A DNA stretch of 64,000 nucleotides from Candidatus Kurthia intestinigallinarum (lineage in GTDB: Bacteria; Bacillota; Bacilli; Bacillales_A; Planococcaceae): assembly GCF_003991225.1 (NCBI RefSeq), contig NZ_JTFC01000031.1:620001-684000 (forward strand), read 5' to 3'. Shown here piece by piece: positions 36,795-46,132 of this stretch. Positions within the stretch are counted from its first letter, which is position 1. Each line of letters starts with the position of its first letter. The notes beneath the pieces were generated by a model that made no database searches, was not told the DNA's origin, and saw nothing but the letters and a program-made list of their open reading frames with translations. Position numbers and translations under genes: made by a program.

Positions 36795-37455
36795 ATGTTG
36801 TCCCTCCAAAAATTCAGCTTCCATAAGCATTCTCAGCTTAGTTTTTCATTCTATTACTACTGCACTTAAAAGTAAACGGCTTTTGCATCATTTAGCCATT
36901 ATTATTCATAATAATCTATATTTTCTGACATATTTAATTTTTAGCATGTATAAACGTTATATCAAAAAAATACTATAGAAAAATGTGCATTGTTACAAAT
37001 GCATGTCGTATTTACTATATAGCTAATGTTAACTTAAAATGGCAGCTTAATCATTATTAAAACAAGGTATATTAAATCATTTATTGTTTGAGTTATGCTT
37101 CAAGATTTTTTTATTTTTTTAGGCATTTTTTAAGGTTAAACGTTTATTTATATTAAAAAATGACAAAAATATAGTCATTTAAATTTAAAAACAGAGCTTT
37201 TATACCTAATTTAAAAAATAAATAACGTATAAATAAACATATCAGTATTTTGTTCTTTTTTACCTAGTTATCATATAGGTAAAAAGACTGTTAATGTCCT
37301 CGTTAATTATAGGACTAAAATCAAAGTACGTTCATTCCTCCTCTTTTAACTTAAACCTCTTGTCGAAAAATGTTTTTTTCACTAGAATAAATTTAATTAA
37401 GCAATACGATATATTTAAAACCATTAATTTACATTTATCAAGGAGGACAGTCCCT
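36795..37455. other. AT-rich divergent intergenic region
   Basis: 660 bases, no gene. It contains malic enzyme control sequences, an inverted repeat at 37257-37285 (TTTTTACCTA/TAGGTAAAAA, nine-base loop) and a SigD-like promoter for the LysM gene. The in-frame extension from 37294 was rejected as coding: it has no ribosome site and no signal peptide logic. Confidence 0.6.
37388..37412 (+). promoter_or_regulatory. Possible SigD promoter of the LysM hydrolase
   Basis: TAAA, 15 bases, CGATAT, 44 bases before the ATG. Spacing is one to two bases shorter than in the hag promoter. B. subtilis lytF, a similar gene, is SigD-dependent. Confidence 0.35.
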
Positions 37456-38538
37456 ATGAAAAGAGGCTTATATTCAGCTTTCGCAATTGGTGCCGCAACG
37501 ATGACGTTCGGACAAACTGCCCAAGCAGCAACAACAACTTATACGGTACAGCAAGGAGATTCGCTTGGTCTTATTGCACTAAAGCATGACACAACTACCA
37601 CGAAACTACAGAAGCTTAATAATTTAACGAGCGATCGCATCTATGTAAGCCAAAAATTAAAAGTACCTGCAACTAAAAAAGCCGCTAGTAAAATGACGAC
37701 GACTAAAAAAACGACAACCACGTCAACTTATACCGTAAAAAGTGGCGATTCGCTTGGTCTTATTGCGATGAAATATAATATGAGCGTTGCGAAGTTGAAA
37801 AAGCTAAACAAGCTGTCCTCTGACTTTATATACGTTAGCCAAAAATTAAAAGTAACAGGTAAAGATGTCACACAAAATAAAAAACCAACAACTTCAAAAA
37901 AACCTACAACACCTAAGAAGGAACCAGCTTCTAAAAAACCTGTTTCTTCTACTAAAACAAAAACGTATAGTGTCGCAAGCGGTGACTCACTCGGTGTCAT
38001 CGCATCAAAGTATAATATGTCTGTTTCTTCATTAAAGGAGTTAAATAATTTAAAATCAGATTTAATTTTCGTTGGGCAAAAGTTAAAAATTAAAGGCTCA
38101 ACAAAAACGACAACTGCTTCAAAAGCACCTGAAAAAATAACGGCAACAAACCAATCCATTGAAAAAGTTTCGTATTCTACACAACGCATTTTAAATATTG
38201 CTAAAAAATATACAGGCGTGCCCTATGTTTTTGGTGGTTCTACACCGAATGGATTTGACTGCTCGGGTTATATCTATTATGTCTATAAAGAAGCTGGGCT
38301 GAATTTAGGTGGACGTAAAACAGCAGCTGGTTATGCGAGTATGGCATCTTCTGTATCTTCTCCTAAAATAGGCGATCTTGTGTTCTTCCAAGGAACCTAC
38401 TCCGGTATGCAAGGTCGCATTAGTCACGTCGGAATTTATTTAGGAAATGGTAAATTTATTTCTGCTTTAAGTAAGGGAATCGGTATTTCGGACCTGAAAT
38501 ATTGGCGGGATTCATTCGTTCGTTACGGCCGTTTATAA
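37456..38538 (+). CDS. LytF/CwlS-like LysM-NlpC/P60 endopeptidase
   Basis: A 360-residue secreted wall hydrolase. Signal peptide (1-~25, ending AQAA), three LysM domains (~27-70, ~95-140, ~175-220; each starting YTV/YSV-x-x-GDSLG) separated by Lys/Thr/Ser-rich linkers, and NlpC/P60 (~250-360) with catalytic Cys in GFDCSGYIYYVY and His in ISHVGIYLG. Such enzymes cut D-Glu-mDAP (or Lys) stem peptides to separate daughter cells. The ATG at 37456 follows AAGGAGGACAG; the longer frame was rejected. Confidence 0.95.
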   Translation: MKRGLYSAFAIGAATMTFGQTAQAATTTYTVQQGDSLGLIALKHDTTTTKLQKLNNLTSDRIYVSQKLKVPATKKAASKMTTTKKTTTTSTYTVKSGDSLGLIAMKYNMSVAKLKKLNKLSSDFIYVSQKLKVTGKDVTQNKKPTTSKKPTTPKKEPASKKPVSSTKTKTYSVASGDSLGVIASKYNMSVSSLKELNNLKSDLIFVGQKLKIKGSTKTTTASKAPEKITATNQSIEKVSYSTQRILNIAKKYTGVPYVFGGSTPNGFDCSGYIYYVYKEAGLNLGGRKTAAGYASMASSVSSPKIGDLVFFQGTYSGMQGRISHVGIYLGNGKFISALSKGIGISDLKYWRDSFVRYGRL

Positions 38539-38546
38539 AAAAAATC

Positions 38547-38587
38547 GGGATAAATGATGTTTTCTGTCATTTATCCCTTTCTTTTTA
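38547..38587 (+). terminator. Terminator after the LysM hydrolase gene
   Basis: Eleven-base stem GGGATAAATGA/TCATTTATCCC followed by TTTCTTTTT. Confidence 0.9.
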
Positions 38588-38677
38588 CAAAAAACGAAAT
38601 GATATATTTATGCTGTTATTCATTTGTAATGAAAAATAAATACTATTTTAATGTTATTTTTTCAATAAGCTAACCTT

Positions 38678-38705
38678 TGTTACATAATTGTAATACAACT
38701 GTAAC
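38678..38705 (+). promoter_or_regulatory. Triple WalR-type box
   Basis: TGTTAC, five bases, TGTAAT, five bases, TGTAAC: three consecutive hexamers, each matching TGTWAH with the exact N5 spacing of WalR (YycF) sites. It lies 127 bases before a cell-wall hydrolase gene, the usual class of WalR targets. Confidence 0.65.
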
Positions 38706-38831
38706 TAAAATGCGGTTGCGAGTGATTCTCAAATTCTATAAAGTTAGTGTCAGGAAATTTAATTACAGAACGTAAACGCAACGCATTATATACATAAAAA
38801 AACATTGTTAACTATTTGGAGGAATTATTAC

Positions 38832-39539
38832 ATGAATTTTAAAGGACTAACGACAGCATTCACTGCAGGCGCACTTGCTTTATCACTAGCATTCACATCA
38901 GTAAACCCAGTAAATGAACCAATCGAGGCACAAGCTTCTGAACAACAAGAAGACTATTCTGCTACAAAATTCGTTTATTCTTATGACGGTTCACTGAACG
39001 TACGTAAAGCAGCAAACGTAAAATCAGCAAAAGTTCAAACATTAAAAAACGGTAAAAAAGTTCGCCTTACAGCCAAAAAAGTAATCGGCAACACGACTTG
39101 GGTATACGGTACGGCAAACGGTAAAAAAGGTTGGATGAATGCTTCTTACTTAACAGAAACGAAAAAAGTATCTGCTGATACATCTAACGTTATCTCATAC
39201 GGCGAACGCTTCTTAGGCACGCCATACGTATGGGGCGGTACACGACCAGGCGGCTTTGACTGCTCAGGTTTCACTGGCTACGTTTACAAAAACACTTTAG
39301 GTAAATCTTTACCTCGTACTTCTGGTGCTCAGTATTCAGCTTCTAAAAAGATTTCTAAAGACGCTGCACAACCTGGCGATTTAGTATTCTTCTCAGGTAA
39401 TGGCCGTTCAATTACACACGTAGCAATCTACGCTGGTAACAACCGTCTATTACACGCAGCTGGCAAACAAGTGAAATACTCTAACCTTTACGATGGTTAC
39501 TGGAATAAACGTATCGTAGGCTTCGGTACTTTCCGTTAA
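38832..39539 (+). CDS. SH3-NlpC/P60 wall hydrolase
   Basis: A 235-residue secreted enzyme: signal peptide (1-~36, ending AQA), one bacterial SH3 domain (~45-110, SLNVRKAANVKSAKVQTLK, W in TTWVYG and GWMNASYL) and NlpC/P60 (~120-235) with Cys in GFDCSGFTGYVY and His in ITHVAIYAG. It hydrolyses peptidoglycan stem peptides; the SH3 domain binds the wall. ATG follows TTGGAGGAATTATTAC. Probable WalR regulon member. It and the preceding LysM enzyme share the catalytic domain but differ in targeting modules. Confidence 0.94.
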   Translation: MNFKGLTTAFTAGALALSLAFTSVNPVNEPIEAQASEQQEDYSATKFVYSYDGSLNVRKAANVKSAKVQTLKNGKKVRLTAKKVIGNTTWVYGTANGKKGWMNASYLTETKKVSADTSNVISYGERFLGTPYVWGGTRPGGFDCSGFTGYVYKNTLGKSLPRTSGAQYSASKKISKDAAQPGDLVFFSGNGRSITHVAIYAGNNRLLHAAGKQVKYSNLYDGYWNKRIVGFGTFR

Positions 39540-39584
39540 TTTTCATCTATAAATTTCTAAAAAACACTAACAATGTATATAAGA

Positions 39585-39628
39585 GAAAAGCGCTTATCCC
39601 TCAATTTTTTGAAGGACAAGCGCTTTTC
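39585..39628. terminator. Bidirectional terminator
   Basis: Eleven-base arms GAAAAGCGCTT/AAGCGCTTTTC between convergent genes, T-rich on the plus side. Confidence 0.85.
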
Positions 39629-39665
39629 TTATACAAAAAAGAGGCTACAATGAGCCCCTTCGTTG

Positions 39666-41354
39666 TTATTGTGCCGTATCAGATGTTTCTGCGTCTGTTT
39701 CTGCATCATCTGTTGCTGGTTGTTGTTCTGTATCTTGCTCACCATTAGAAGCTTCAGAATCGCCTTCTTCAGTGTCTGGTGATTCATCCTCTACGCCACT
39801 TGGTGTAATCGGCTCTTCTTCTTCTTCAGTTGGTTCATCTGTTGAAGGTGTTTGCGGTTGGTCCTCTTCTGGTTCAGCCGTATTTGGATCCTCTGTTGAT
39901 TCACCGCTCGGCTCAATGACTTCATCCGCTGTATCTGTAGAGCTATTAACGATAATATCTGATACGTAGTACTGGTCATATTCAAATACCCATTCGTACG
40001 TAATATTTTGTGTTAAGGTTTGTTTTTTACCGTCTTTTGTATAGTTGAGGACAGATTCGACGGTTACATATACTTTGTCGCCATCTGATTTCGGTTTACC
40101 AATCATTTTATACGTTAATTTTTGGTTTGATTTATCCTCTGTTGAATATTCACCAAACGTATCGATGGCTTTTTGGTCGCCAGCGCTATCGATTTGCATG
40201 ATGCTTAAATAAGTGCGTTGTCCTGGATAAGCGATCTCTTGATTAATGTACAAGTATAGTGAATCGACATAGCTTTCAAGTACGCTAAAGCCATTTTCTT
40301 CATCTAATGCAATCGAGCCTTCTGGTGTGATTTCATCTTCAGGATCATGTTGACCAAAGACGATTTCATCGCTATATGCTGTCCATTTATTCACTAAATC
40401 CATCACATTCGCCATCGGAATTGAATAGCCAATTTCTGGATGGTCTGTTAAAATGATAGAGTTGATGCCAATTACATTCCCTGTTGCTTTATTAATTAAT
40501 GGGCCACCACTTGAACCCGCTTCTAATTTAGCTGTGATTTCATACAAATTGCGATAAGCGTAGCCATCTGTAAAGTTGGCGCCTACACTTGTAATTTTAC
40601 CTGTTGTTGTTGTGTTGCTATGCATATTGGGACTACCAATTGCAACAACTTCAGTTCCTACAACCGCTTGTGCTGTATCGATAACCATTGGGTTTTTACC
40701 CGCTAAATCTGGTACACGAATTACCGAAACATCCGTTGTGTCATCAATACCGATTACACGACCATTAAACTCTTGTCCTTGTGAATTTTCTACAACGACA
40801 TCCGCTGTGTTGCCGGTACCTGTTAATTCTGTAACATGCGCATTTGTGACGATATCACCTTTCGTATTAATTAAGAATCCAGAGCCTTGCTCCCCTGTCG
40901 CATAAATTGTATACGTTTTTGTGATTGCGTTTGCTACAATTGTTTCTTTATCTTCTTTTGGCATAACAACATTTGTTTCCGCTTCATTTGTTGTCTCCGG
41001 AGAAGATTCGGTTGTCGTAGGTCCGATTTCATCACTATCAGTCGTTACTGTACTGCTAGCGCCCTCTTCACTATTCCCTTTATCCGTAATGTCATCAGCA
41101 GATACTGTCCCAGATGTTGATTGCTCTGTCTGGTCCTTGTTTTCGTCTTTTGTTTTATCTTTGTCACTTGTGTTATCCTTTTCCGCTTTTTGTACATCGT
41201 GAATACTTTGATTATCATCGTTGGCTGTTTTATCGCTTGTAACTAATGCATAAATGCCGACGAATACTGCAAAAATCAAAATAAGAGAAATGACAATTCG
41301 CTTAATGGATGCTTTTTTGGGTTTATACCGTTTATTATTTGTCACGACATCCAC
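39666..41354 (-). CDS. Membrane-anchored trypsin-like (HtrA-type) protease
   Basis: A 562-residue protein. Cytoplasmic basic N-terminus, transmembrane helix (~19-39), disordered acidic/Ser/Thr linker (~45-135), S1C protease domain (~140-310) with His173 (TNAHV), Asp208 (DDTTDVSVIRV) and Ser282 (AGSSGGPL), then a beta-rich NTF2-like part (~340-475) and a very acidic Glu/Pro/Thr tail (~475-562). There is no PDZ domain where HtrA proteins normally have one. Probably extracellular quality control or processing. Divergent from the CapA-like gene. Confidence 0.88.
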   Translation of the reverse strand: MDVVTNNKRYKPKKASIKRIVISLILIFAVFVGIYALVTSDKTANDDNQSIHDVQKAEKDNTSDKDKTKDENKDQTEQSTSGTVSADDITDKGNSEEGASSTVTTDSDEIGPTTTESSPETTNEAETNVVMPKEDKETIVANAITKTYTIYATGEQGSGFLINTKGDIVTNAHVTELTGTGNTADVVVENSQGQEFNGRVIGIDDTTDVSVIRVPDLAGKNPMVIDTAQAVVGTEVVAIGSPNMHSNTTTTGKITSVGANFTDGYAYRNLYEITAKLEAGSSGGPLINKATGNVIGINSIILTDHPEIGYSIPMANVMDLVNKWTAYSDEIVFGQHDPEDEITPEGSIALDEENGFSVLESYVDSLYLYINQEIAYPGQRTYLSIMQIDSAGDQKAIDTFGEYSTEDKSNQKLTYKMIGKPKSDGDKVYVTVESVLNYTKDGKKQTLTQNITYEWVFEYDQYYVSDIIVNSSTDTADEVIEPSGESTEDPNTAEPEEDQPQTPSTDEPTEEEEEPITPSGVEDESPDTEEGDSEASNGEQDTEQQPATDDAETDAETSDTAQ

Positions 41355-41543
41355 GCTCCCTATTTACTTCTAAAATTCATACTAAGTTCTAATGACGCAT
41401 TGATTAATGCGCAAGTTTCATGAATAATAGTTAATGAGTAAAATTTCCTAAATTATGCGGAAAAAATCTTTTATTTACTGGAAATTTACACGTACTATCA
41501 TAGCATATTTTATTAACAATATTTGACGAAAGGTTGAGATTTT

Positions 41544-42653
41544 TTGAAAAAATTTTTATCGATTCTATTGGCTTCTTCCCTTCTTGCCGCATGTTCAAAC
41601 GGGGCAGATGAATCTGCGAAAACTGCAACGGAAGAAAAGAAAGTAACTGCCCCTGCTGAGGACAAAAAAACAGAGCCAAAGGAAGAAAAGAAAACAACTG
41701 TACGCTTAGCAATGATCGGTGATGTATTACTACATACTCAAATTCTATACTACAAAGATTACAGCCCGGCACTACAACCTATGGAAAAAACATTACAAAA
41801 CTATGACTATTTAATTGCAAACCAAGAATCACTCGCAATTGGCAATGATTTCGCGCTATCTGGCTATCCTAAGTTCTCAAGTCCTGAATTTATTTTACGC
41901 GATATTAAAGAAGCCGGTACAGATATGGTCAATCTTGCAAACAACCATGTCATGGATTATGGCGAACCTGGTATGCGTACACAGTTTAAAAATATCGAAA
42001 AATACGACCTTCCTTATGTCGGTGCTTACCAATCTGAAAAGGATGCCAACAAGCCACGCGTCGTTGATATCGATGGCATTAAAGTCGGTGTACTTGGCTA
42101 CACATACGGCACAAATCCTGGCTACAATGTGCCACAGGACAAAGAATACTTAGTAAATTATATTGATGAGGCGAAGATTAAACGCGAAATTCGTGACATC
42201 AAAAAATTATCAGATGTCGTCGTTGTCAATATGCACTGGGGTAGTGAATATGTGACACAGGAAAATGACGAGCAACGCCGTTTAGCGAAGGTGATCAATA
42301 AAGCCGGTGGGGATATTATTTTCGGTGGACACCCACATGTTATCCAACCTTATGATGAAATTGTCGGTAAAGACGGTCATAAAACAAGCGTCTTTTATTC
42401 AATTGGTAACTTCTACGCAACGATCACAAGTGGCGTAGAGACAATGGTCGGCGGTGCTGCGAGCTTCCGTATTACGAAGCAAGGCGATGATGTAACGGTT
42501 GATAAACCAATCTTTAAAGCATCCGCTGTACTTCAAGATGGTGGCATGTATAAAGTATTCCCTCTTGCGAAGGTAGAAGGAAAAACACCAGCACCTTATA
42601 CAAATCTTCACTGGGTACAAGAGATAATGGGCGATAAAGTAATCGTAAAATAA
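41544..42653 (+). CDS. CapA/PgsA-family lipoprotein
   Basis: A 369-residue lipoprotein. Signal peptide with lipobox LLAAC (Cys17), Lys/Glu-rich linker (~20-50), then the CapA metallophosphatase-like domain: MIGDVLLH (~57), LANNHVMDYG (~130), NMHWGSEY (~230) and GGHPHVIQP (~265), with metal-binding Asp/His/Asn preserved. Relatives take part in poly-gamma-glutamate synthesis, but no pgsB/C-like genes adjoin, so the substrate is unknown. Start is TTG at 41544 (ribosome site GAAAGG). Confidence 0.9.
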   Translation: MKKFLSILLASSLLAACSNGADESAKTATEEKKVTAPAEDKKTEPKEEKKTTVRLAMIGDVLLHTQILYYKDYSPALQPMEKTLQNYDYLIANQESLAIGNDFALSGYPKFSSPEFILRDIKEAGTDMVNLANNHVMDYGEPGMRTQFKNIEKYDLPYVGAYQSEKDANKPRVVDIDGIKVGVLGYTYGTNPGYNVPQDKEYLVNYIDEAKIKREIRDIKKLSDVVVVNMHWGSEYVTQENDEQRRLAKVINKAGGDIIFGGHPHVIQPYDEIVGKDGHKTSVFYSIGNFYATITSGVETMVGGAASFRITKQGDDVTVDKPIFKASAVLQDGGMYKVFPLAKVEGKTPAPYTNLHWVQEIMGDKVIVK

Positions 42654-42707
42654 CTGACACATTTCTCATGTATAATAGAAGAAACATGAGATAAGTGAGG
42701 TTATGTA

Positions 42708-43439
42708 ATGAACACTGTACCAATTCTCGGCATACCCGTGGCGCAAACGACGAAAAGCGAATTTGTGCCGCATGTGCTGAATGAACTGCTTCATACGGAG
42801 CATGCGATTACAATCGTAACCGCAAATCCAGAAATTATTATGCTAGCGAAAGAAAATTATAACTACGAACGTTTACTAAAGGCATCAAGCTATGTCGTGG
42901 CGGATGGTATTGGCGTTGTAATCGGCGCAAAAATGCTCGGCACACCAATCGCTGAACGCATTCCTGGTTATGAGCTTGTACATGAATTTATGAACACAGC
43001 TGCACCTGGCCATAATCGCTTCTTCTTTTATGGTGCAAAACCAGGCGTCGCACAGGAAGCCGCAACGAAAGCAAAAGAACTGTATCCACAAATCGATGTT
43101 GTCGGGGTATGCGACGGCTATGGCAATGATGGAGACGGTGATGAAGTTGCCGCAAAAGCTGCCGTATCCGAGCCCGATTTTATCTTTGTCGCAACCGGCG
43201 CCCCAAAACAAGAAGAATGGATTGCCCTTCATAAAAAGAAATTTCCGCATACTGTTATGATGGGTGTTGGAGGCAGCTTTGACGTGCTATCAGGCAATGT
43301 CGACCGCGCCCCAGACATCTTTATCAAGCTAAACCTTGAATGGTTCCACCGCTTAATTACACAGCCCACACGCGCAAAGCGTATGCTGAAAATCCCGCAG
43401 TTTTTACTTGCGGTCAATAAAGCGAAAAAACATTTATAA
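42708..43439 (+). CDS. tagA: TagA/WecG ManNAc transferase
   Basis: A 243-residue GT26 enzyme: TANPEIIMLAKEN, VVADGIGVVIGAKMLGTP, RIPGYELVHEF, FFYGAKPGVA and FVATGAPKQEEW, with the catalytic Asp in VADGIG. It adds N-acetylmannosamine to undecaprenyl-PP-GlcNAc, the second step of wall teichoic acid linkage unit synthesis after TagO. It follows the CapA-like gene by 54 bases and has its own ribosome site; no other tag genes adjoin. Confidence 0.95.
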   Translation: MNTVPILGIPVAQTTKSEFVPHVLNELLHTEHAITIVTANPEIIMLAKENYNYERLLKASSYVVADGIGVVIGAKMLGTPIAERIPGYELVHEFMNTAAPGHNRFFFYGAKPGVAQEAATKAKELYPQIDVVGVCDGYGNDGDGDEVAAKAAVSEPDFIFVATGAPKQEEWIALHKKKFPHTVMMGVGGSFDVLSGNVDRAPDIFIKLNLEWFHRLITQPTRAKRMLKIPQFLLAVNKAKKHL

Positions 43440-43445
43440 TGACAA

Positions 43446-43477
43446 AAAGCCCCGAGTCTTTATAGGCTCGGGGTTTT
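43446..43477 (+). terminator. Terminator after tagA
   Basis: Stem AAAAGCCCCGAG/CTCGGGGTTTT with T-rich end. Confidence 0.92.
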
Positions 43478-43490
43478 GTATTGTATAAAA

Positions 43491-43516
43491 AAAGAAACCC
43501 GGTTAGGGGTTTCTTT
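43491..43516 (-). terminator. Terminator after the S-layer-like gene
   Basis: Ten-base arms AAAGAAACCC/GGGTTTCTTT, T-rich on both strands, directly after the stop. Confidence 0.9.
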
Positions 43517-43534
43517 TTTTGAAGCAGCCAACAA

Positions 43535-46132
43535 TTAGTTGTTTGCTACTTTGTTACCGTTCGCATCAGCAAGGTTTGTATCTTCAAATTTTAAAGTTAC
43601 TGTAGCGCCTGCTGGGATTTTGTTAGTGCTAGAAGTGATTACTACTGCACCATCAGTTAATGCGAATGTAGCGCCTGCTAATTCAACGCCGTTAGCGAAA
43701 GCTTTAACACCTGTGATAGATGCGTTAGCTGCTAATTTTTCAGAGAATGTAGCAGTTGCTTGAGTGTCGCTGTTTACTGTTACTTTGTCTAATTTTGGTG
43801 CAACTGTTTCTTTAAAGTCAACTGTTTGAGTAGTTTGGTCTTTAGAGATTGTGTTGCCTTTTGTAGAAGTTACATCTTTAGCGATTACTACGCGAGCACC
43901 ATCAACATCGATTGAGCCAGCTGGTAATGTTACTAAAACTGTTTTCTTGTTGTTTAAGAATGTTAAGTCAGTACCTGCTGGAAGTGCTTGACCTGCGATT
44001 GTGTAGTTTTTAGCATCAAGAGCAGATGTAGTCATATCTTCAGTGTAAACAACTGTGAATTGGTTGTTATCAGTTGTTGAAGCAGTTGCTGTGTATGTTA
44101 CTTTAGCGCCAGTAGCTTCAGAATCAGCTTTTGGTTCTACAGTGAATTTAGCTTCTTTGTTTTTAACAGCACCTTTATCAGTGAATGCACCTTCAGCGAA
44201 TGTGAATGTGTATGCACCATCAACTAATTGGCTATCTTTAGAGAATTTATTATTAACGTCTGTTAAAGTGATTTCAGCATAACGATCTTTTTCTGCACCA
44301 GTTTCTACAGTGCCGTTTTTGTTTACATCATGTCCTAATTGAGCAGCGATTGTGTAATCTTCAGGAGCTAATGTTACTAATACGCCTTCAGCAGTTTTTA
44401 CTTGTAATGATAGTTTAGAAGCATCTACAGCAGAAATAGCTTCAGAGAATTTCACTACTAATTTACCAGTAGCAGCTTCTTTTTTGAATGATACAACTTC
44501 AGCAGTTGGAGCTGTAGCATCTTTTGTTAAGTTTACTTTTGTTTCGATATTTTTAGCAGTGTTACCAGCTAAATCTGTAATACCTGAAACTAATACTGGT
44601 ACGTCATTTTTAAATGCACTATTGTCTTTGCTTAATACCGTTGTAGCATCTACAGTGTATACTTTTGGATCAGTTGCATCTTTAACAGCAGTAGCCGGTT
44701 CACCACCAACAGTGACAGTTGGAGCCGCTTTTAATTCTTCAGAGAAAGTTAATGTTAAAGTAGTATCTTTAACCGCTACAGTACCTGAAGGAGCTACTTC
44801 GTCTTTACCAGTTGATACTGATGCAGTTAATGGGTTAGATACGTTACCAGCTAAGTCTACAGCACCGACAACATCGATTTTGTATTCTTTACCTGATTCT
44901 AAACCAGTGATTTCAGCTGATTTTTTATCATCAGCTAATGTTACTGATGTAGCTACGCCATTTACACTTACAGTACCAAGTTTAGATAATTGTTCAGTGA
45001 ATTTGATAGTTGCTTTTGTGCCTGATACATCAGGAGTTACAGCAGCGATTGCTGCTGCTGTTTTATCCGATACAGAAATTGTAGTTGAGTAAGCTTGGAT
45101 GTTTTTACCGTCAGCAGATTTGATTGAGTCAGCTGCAACTTTAACATCGTAGCGGCCATCAAATTTACCAGTAACAGCTTCTAATGTGTATGATTTACCA
45201 TCTTCAGCTAATTCACCTTTGAATGTTACAGCGCTGTTATCTAAAGAATTAACAGTGAAGTCTGCATCAGCGATTGTGTTTTTATCAACAGCTTTTGTGA
45301 AGTTGATTTTGATTTGAGAAGCGCTTAAAGCTTCGATTGTTTTGATTGATAAATCTTCAACGATTTCGCCGTCTTTGATTTCAACTTTTTCACCGTTTAC
45401 AGTAGCTTCACCAGTGAATAATTTACCGTCAGTACCGTAGTATTTAGAATCTTTATCAGCTTTTGTTACTTCAGTTGGTAATTTACCGTCTACATATAAA
45501 AGATCAGAGAAGAATTCTTGGCCTACTGATTTTTTACCGTTTACGAATAAAGTATCTTCGAATAATTGAGCTTTTGTATCAACTACACCGTCAGTGTAAA
45601 GTGTATCTTTGAATAATTTAGTACCTTCAGCAAGTACACCGTTTTCGAATAAGTTTGTTACGCCGCCACGTGTAGCAGTTTTAAGGTTTTTGTATAGGTA
45701 ACCTTTGTTGTAAAGGAATTTAACGCCTTCAGCGTCAGTGTATACTTCCCAACCAGCTGCTAATTTACCGTTTTCATATAAACGTTCGTCAGCACCAGCT
45801 TGTTTGAAGCCAGGGAATAATGAACCGTCTTTGAATAATAATGTTTTGTTGTTCGCCGTTTTGAAACCTTTTTTAAGAGATGAGTTGAAGTAAAGTTTCA
45901 TTTTTGAACCAGTACCAACTTTTGCGTAGCCTTTGTTTAATTTACCGTTTTTGTAAAGTTTGCCTTTGTAAACTACGTAGCCTTTAGCGATCTTACCGTT
46001 TTTATAAAGTTTGCCGTCTTTAATTTTGTAAGTTGTCGCTGCTGAAGCCGCGCCTGGAGCTACTGCTGTTGTTACTACTGAAGCACCTAGTGCTACTGCT
46101 GCTGCTGTTTTAACGAATTTTGCATTTGCCAT
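43535..46132 (-). CDS. S-layer-like surface protein with Tyr-x-x-Gly repeats
   Basis: An 865-residue secreted protein. Signal peptide (1-~32, ending ASAA); residues ~35-260 are about ten ~20-residue repeats of the form LYKNGK-x-x-x-G (KLYKNGKIAKGY, LYENGKLAAGW, LYTDGVVD); residues ~265-865 are five to six Ig-like SbsA/Big_5-type domains (IKINFTKAVD, ITDLAGN, KLVVKFSEAIS, ANGNKVANN). Size, composition (rich in Ala/Lys/Thr/Val, no Cys) and strong regular codon use fit a very abundant S-layer protein, but the SLH domains usual in this order are absent; the repeats occupy their place. RBS AAGGAGATTG. Long upstream region suggests a long 5' UTR. Confidence 0.85.
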   Translation of the reverse strand: MANAKFVKTAAAVALGASVVTTAVAPGAASAATTYKIKDGKLYKNGKIAKGYVVYKGKLYKNGKLNKGYAKVGTGSKMKLYFNSSLKKGFKTANNKTLLFKDGSLFPGFKQAGADERLYENGKLAAGWEVYTDAEGVKFLYNKGYLYKNLKTATRGGVTNLFENGVLAEGTKLFKDTLYTDGVVDTKAQLFEDTLFVNGKKSVGQEFFSDLLYVDGKLPTEVTKADKDSKYYGTDGKLFTGEATVNGEKVEIKDGEIVEDLSIKTIEALSASQIKINFTKAVDKNTIADADFTVNSLDNSAVTFKGELAEDGKSYTLEAVTGKFDGRYDVKVAADSIKSADGKNIQAYSTTISVSDKTAAAIAAVTPDVSGTKATIKFTEQLSKLGTVSVNGVATSVTLADDKKSAEITGLESGKEYKIDVVGAVDLAGNVSNPLTASVSTGKDEVAPSGTVAVKDTTLTLTFSEELKAAPTVTVGGEPATAVKDATDPKVYTVDATTVLSKDNSAFKNDVPVLVSGITDLAGNTAKNIETKVNLTKDATAPTAEVVSFKKEAATGKLVVKFSEAISAVDASKLSLQVKTAEGVLVTLAPEDYTIAAQLGHDVNKNGTVETGAEKDRYAEITLTDVNNKFSKDSQLVDGAYTFTFAEGAFTDKGAVKNKEAKFTVEPKADSEATGAKVTYTATASTTDNNQFTVVYTEDMTTSALDAKNYTIAGQALPAGTDLTFLNNKKTVLVTLPAGSIDVDGARVVIAKDVTSTKGNTISKDQTTQTVDFKETVAPKLDKVTVNSDTQATATFSEKLAANASITGVKAFANGVELAGATFALTDGAVVITSSTNKIPAGATVTLKFEDTNLADANGNKVANN

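Noticed and set aside
37294-37455. 54-codon N-terminal extension of the LysM hydrolase
   Set aside because: It would bury the signal peptide; AAGGAGGACAG and the signal start at 37456 are decisive.
44484-45092. 202-codon open frame on the plus strand inside the S-layer-like gene
   Set aside because: Antisense shadow of a strongly biased gene; no ribosome site and low-complexity composition mirroring the real frame.
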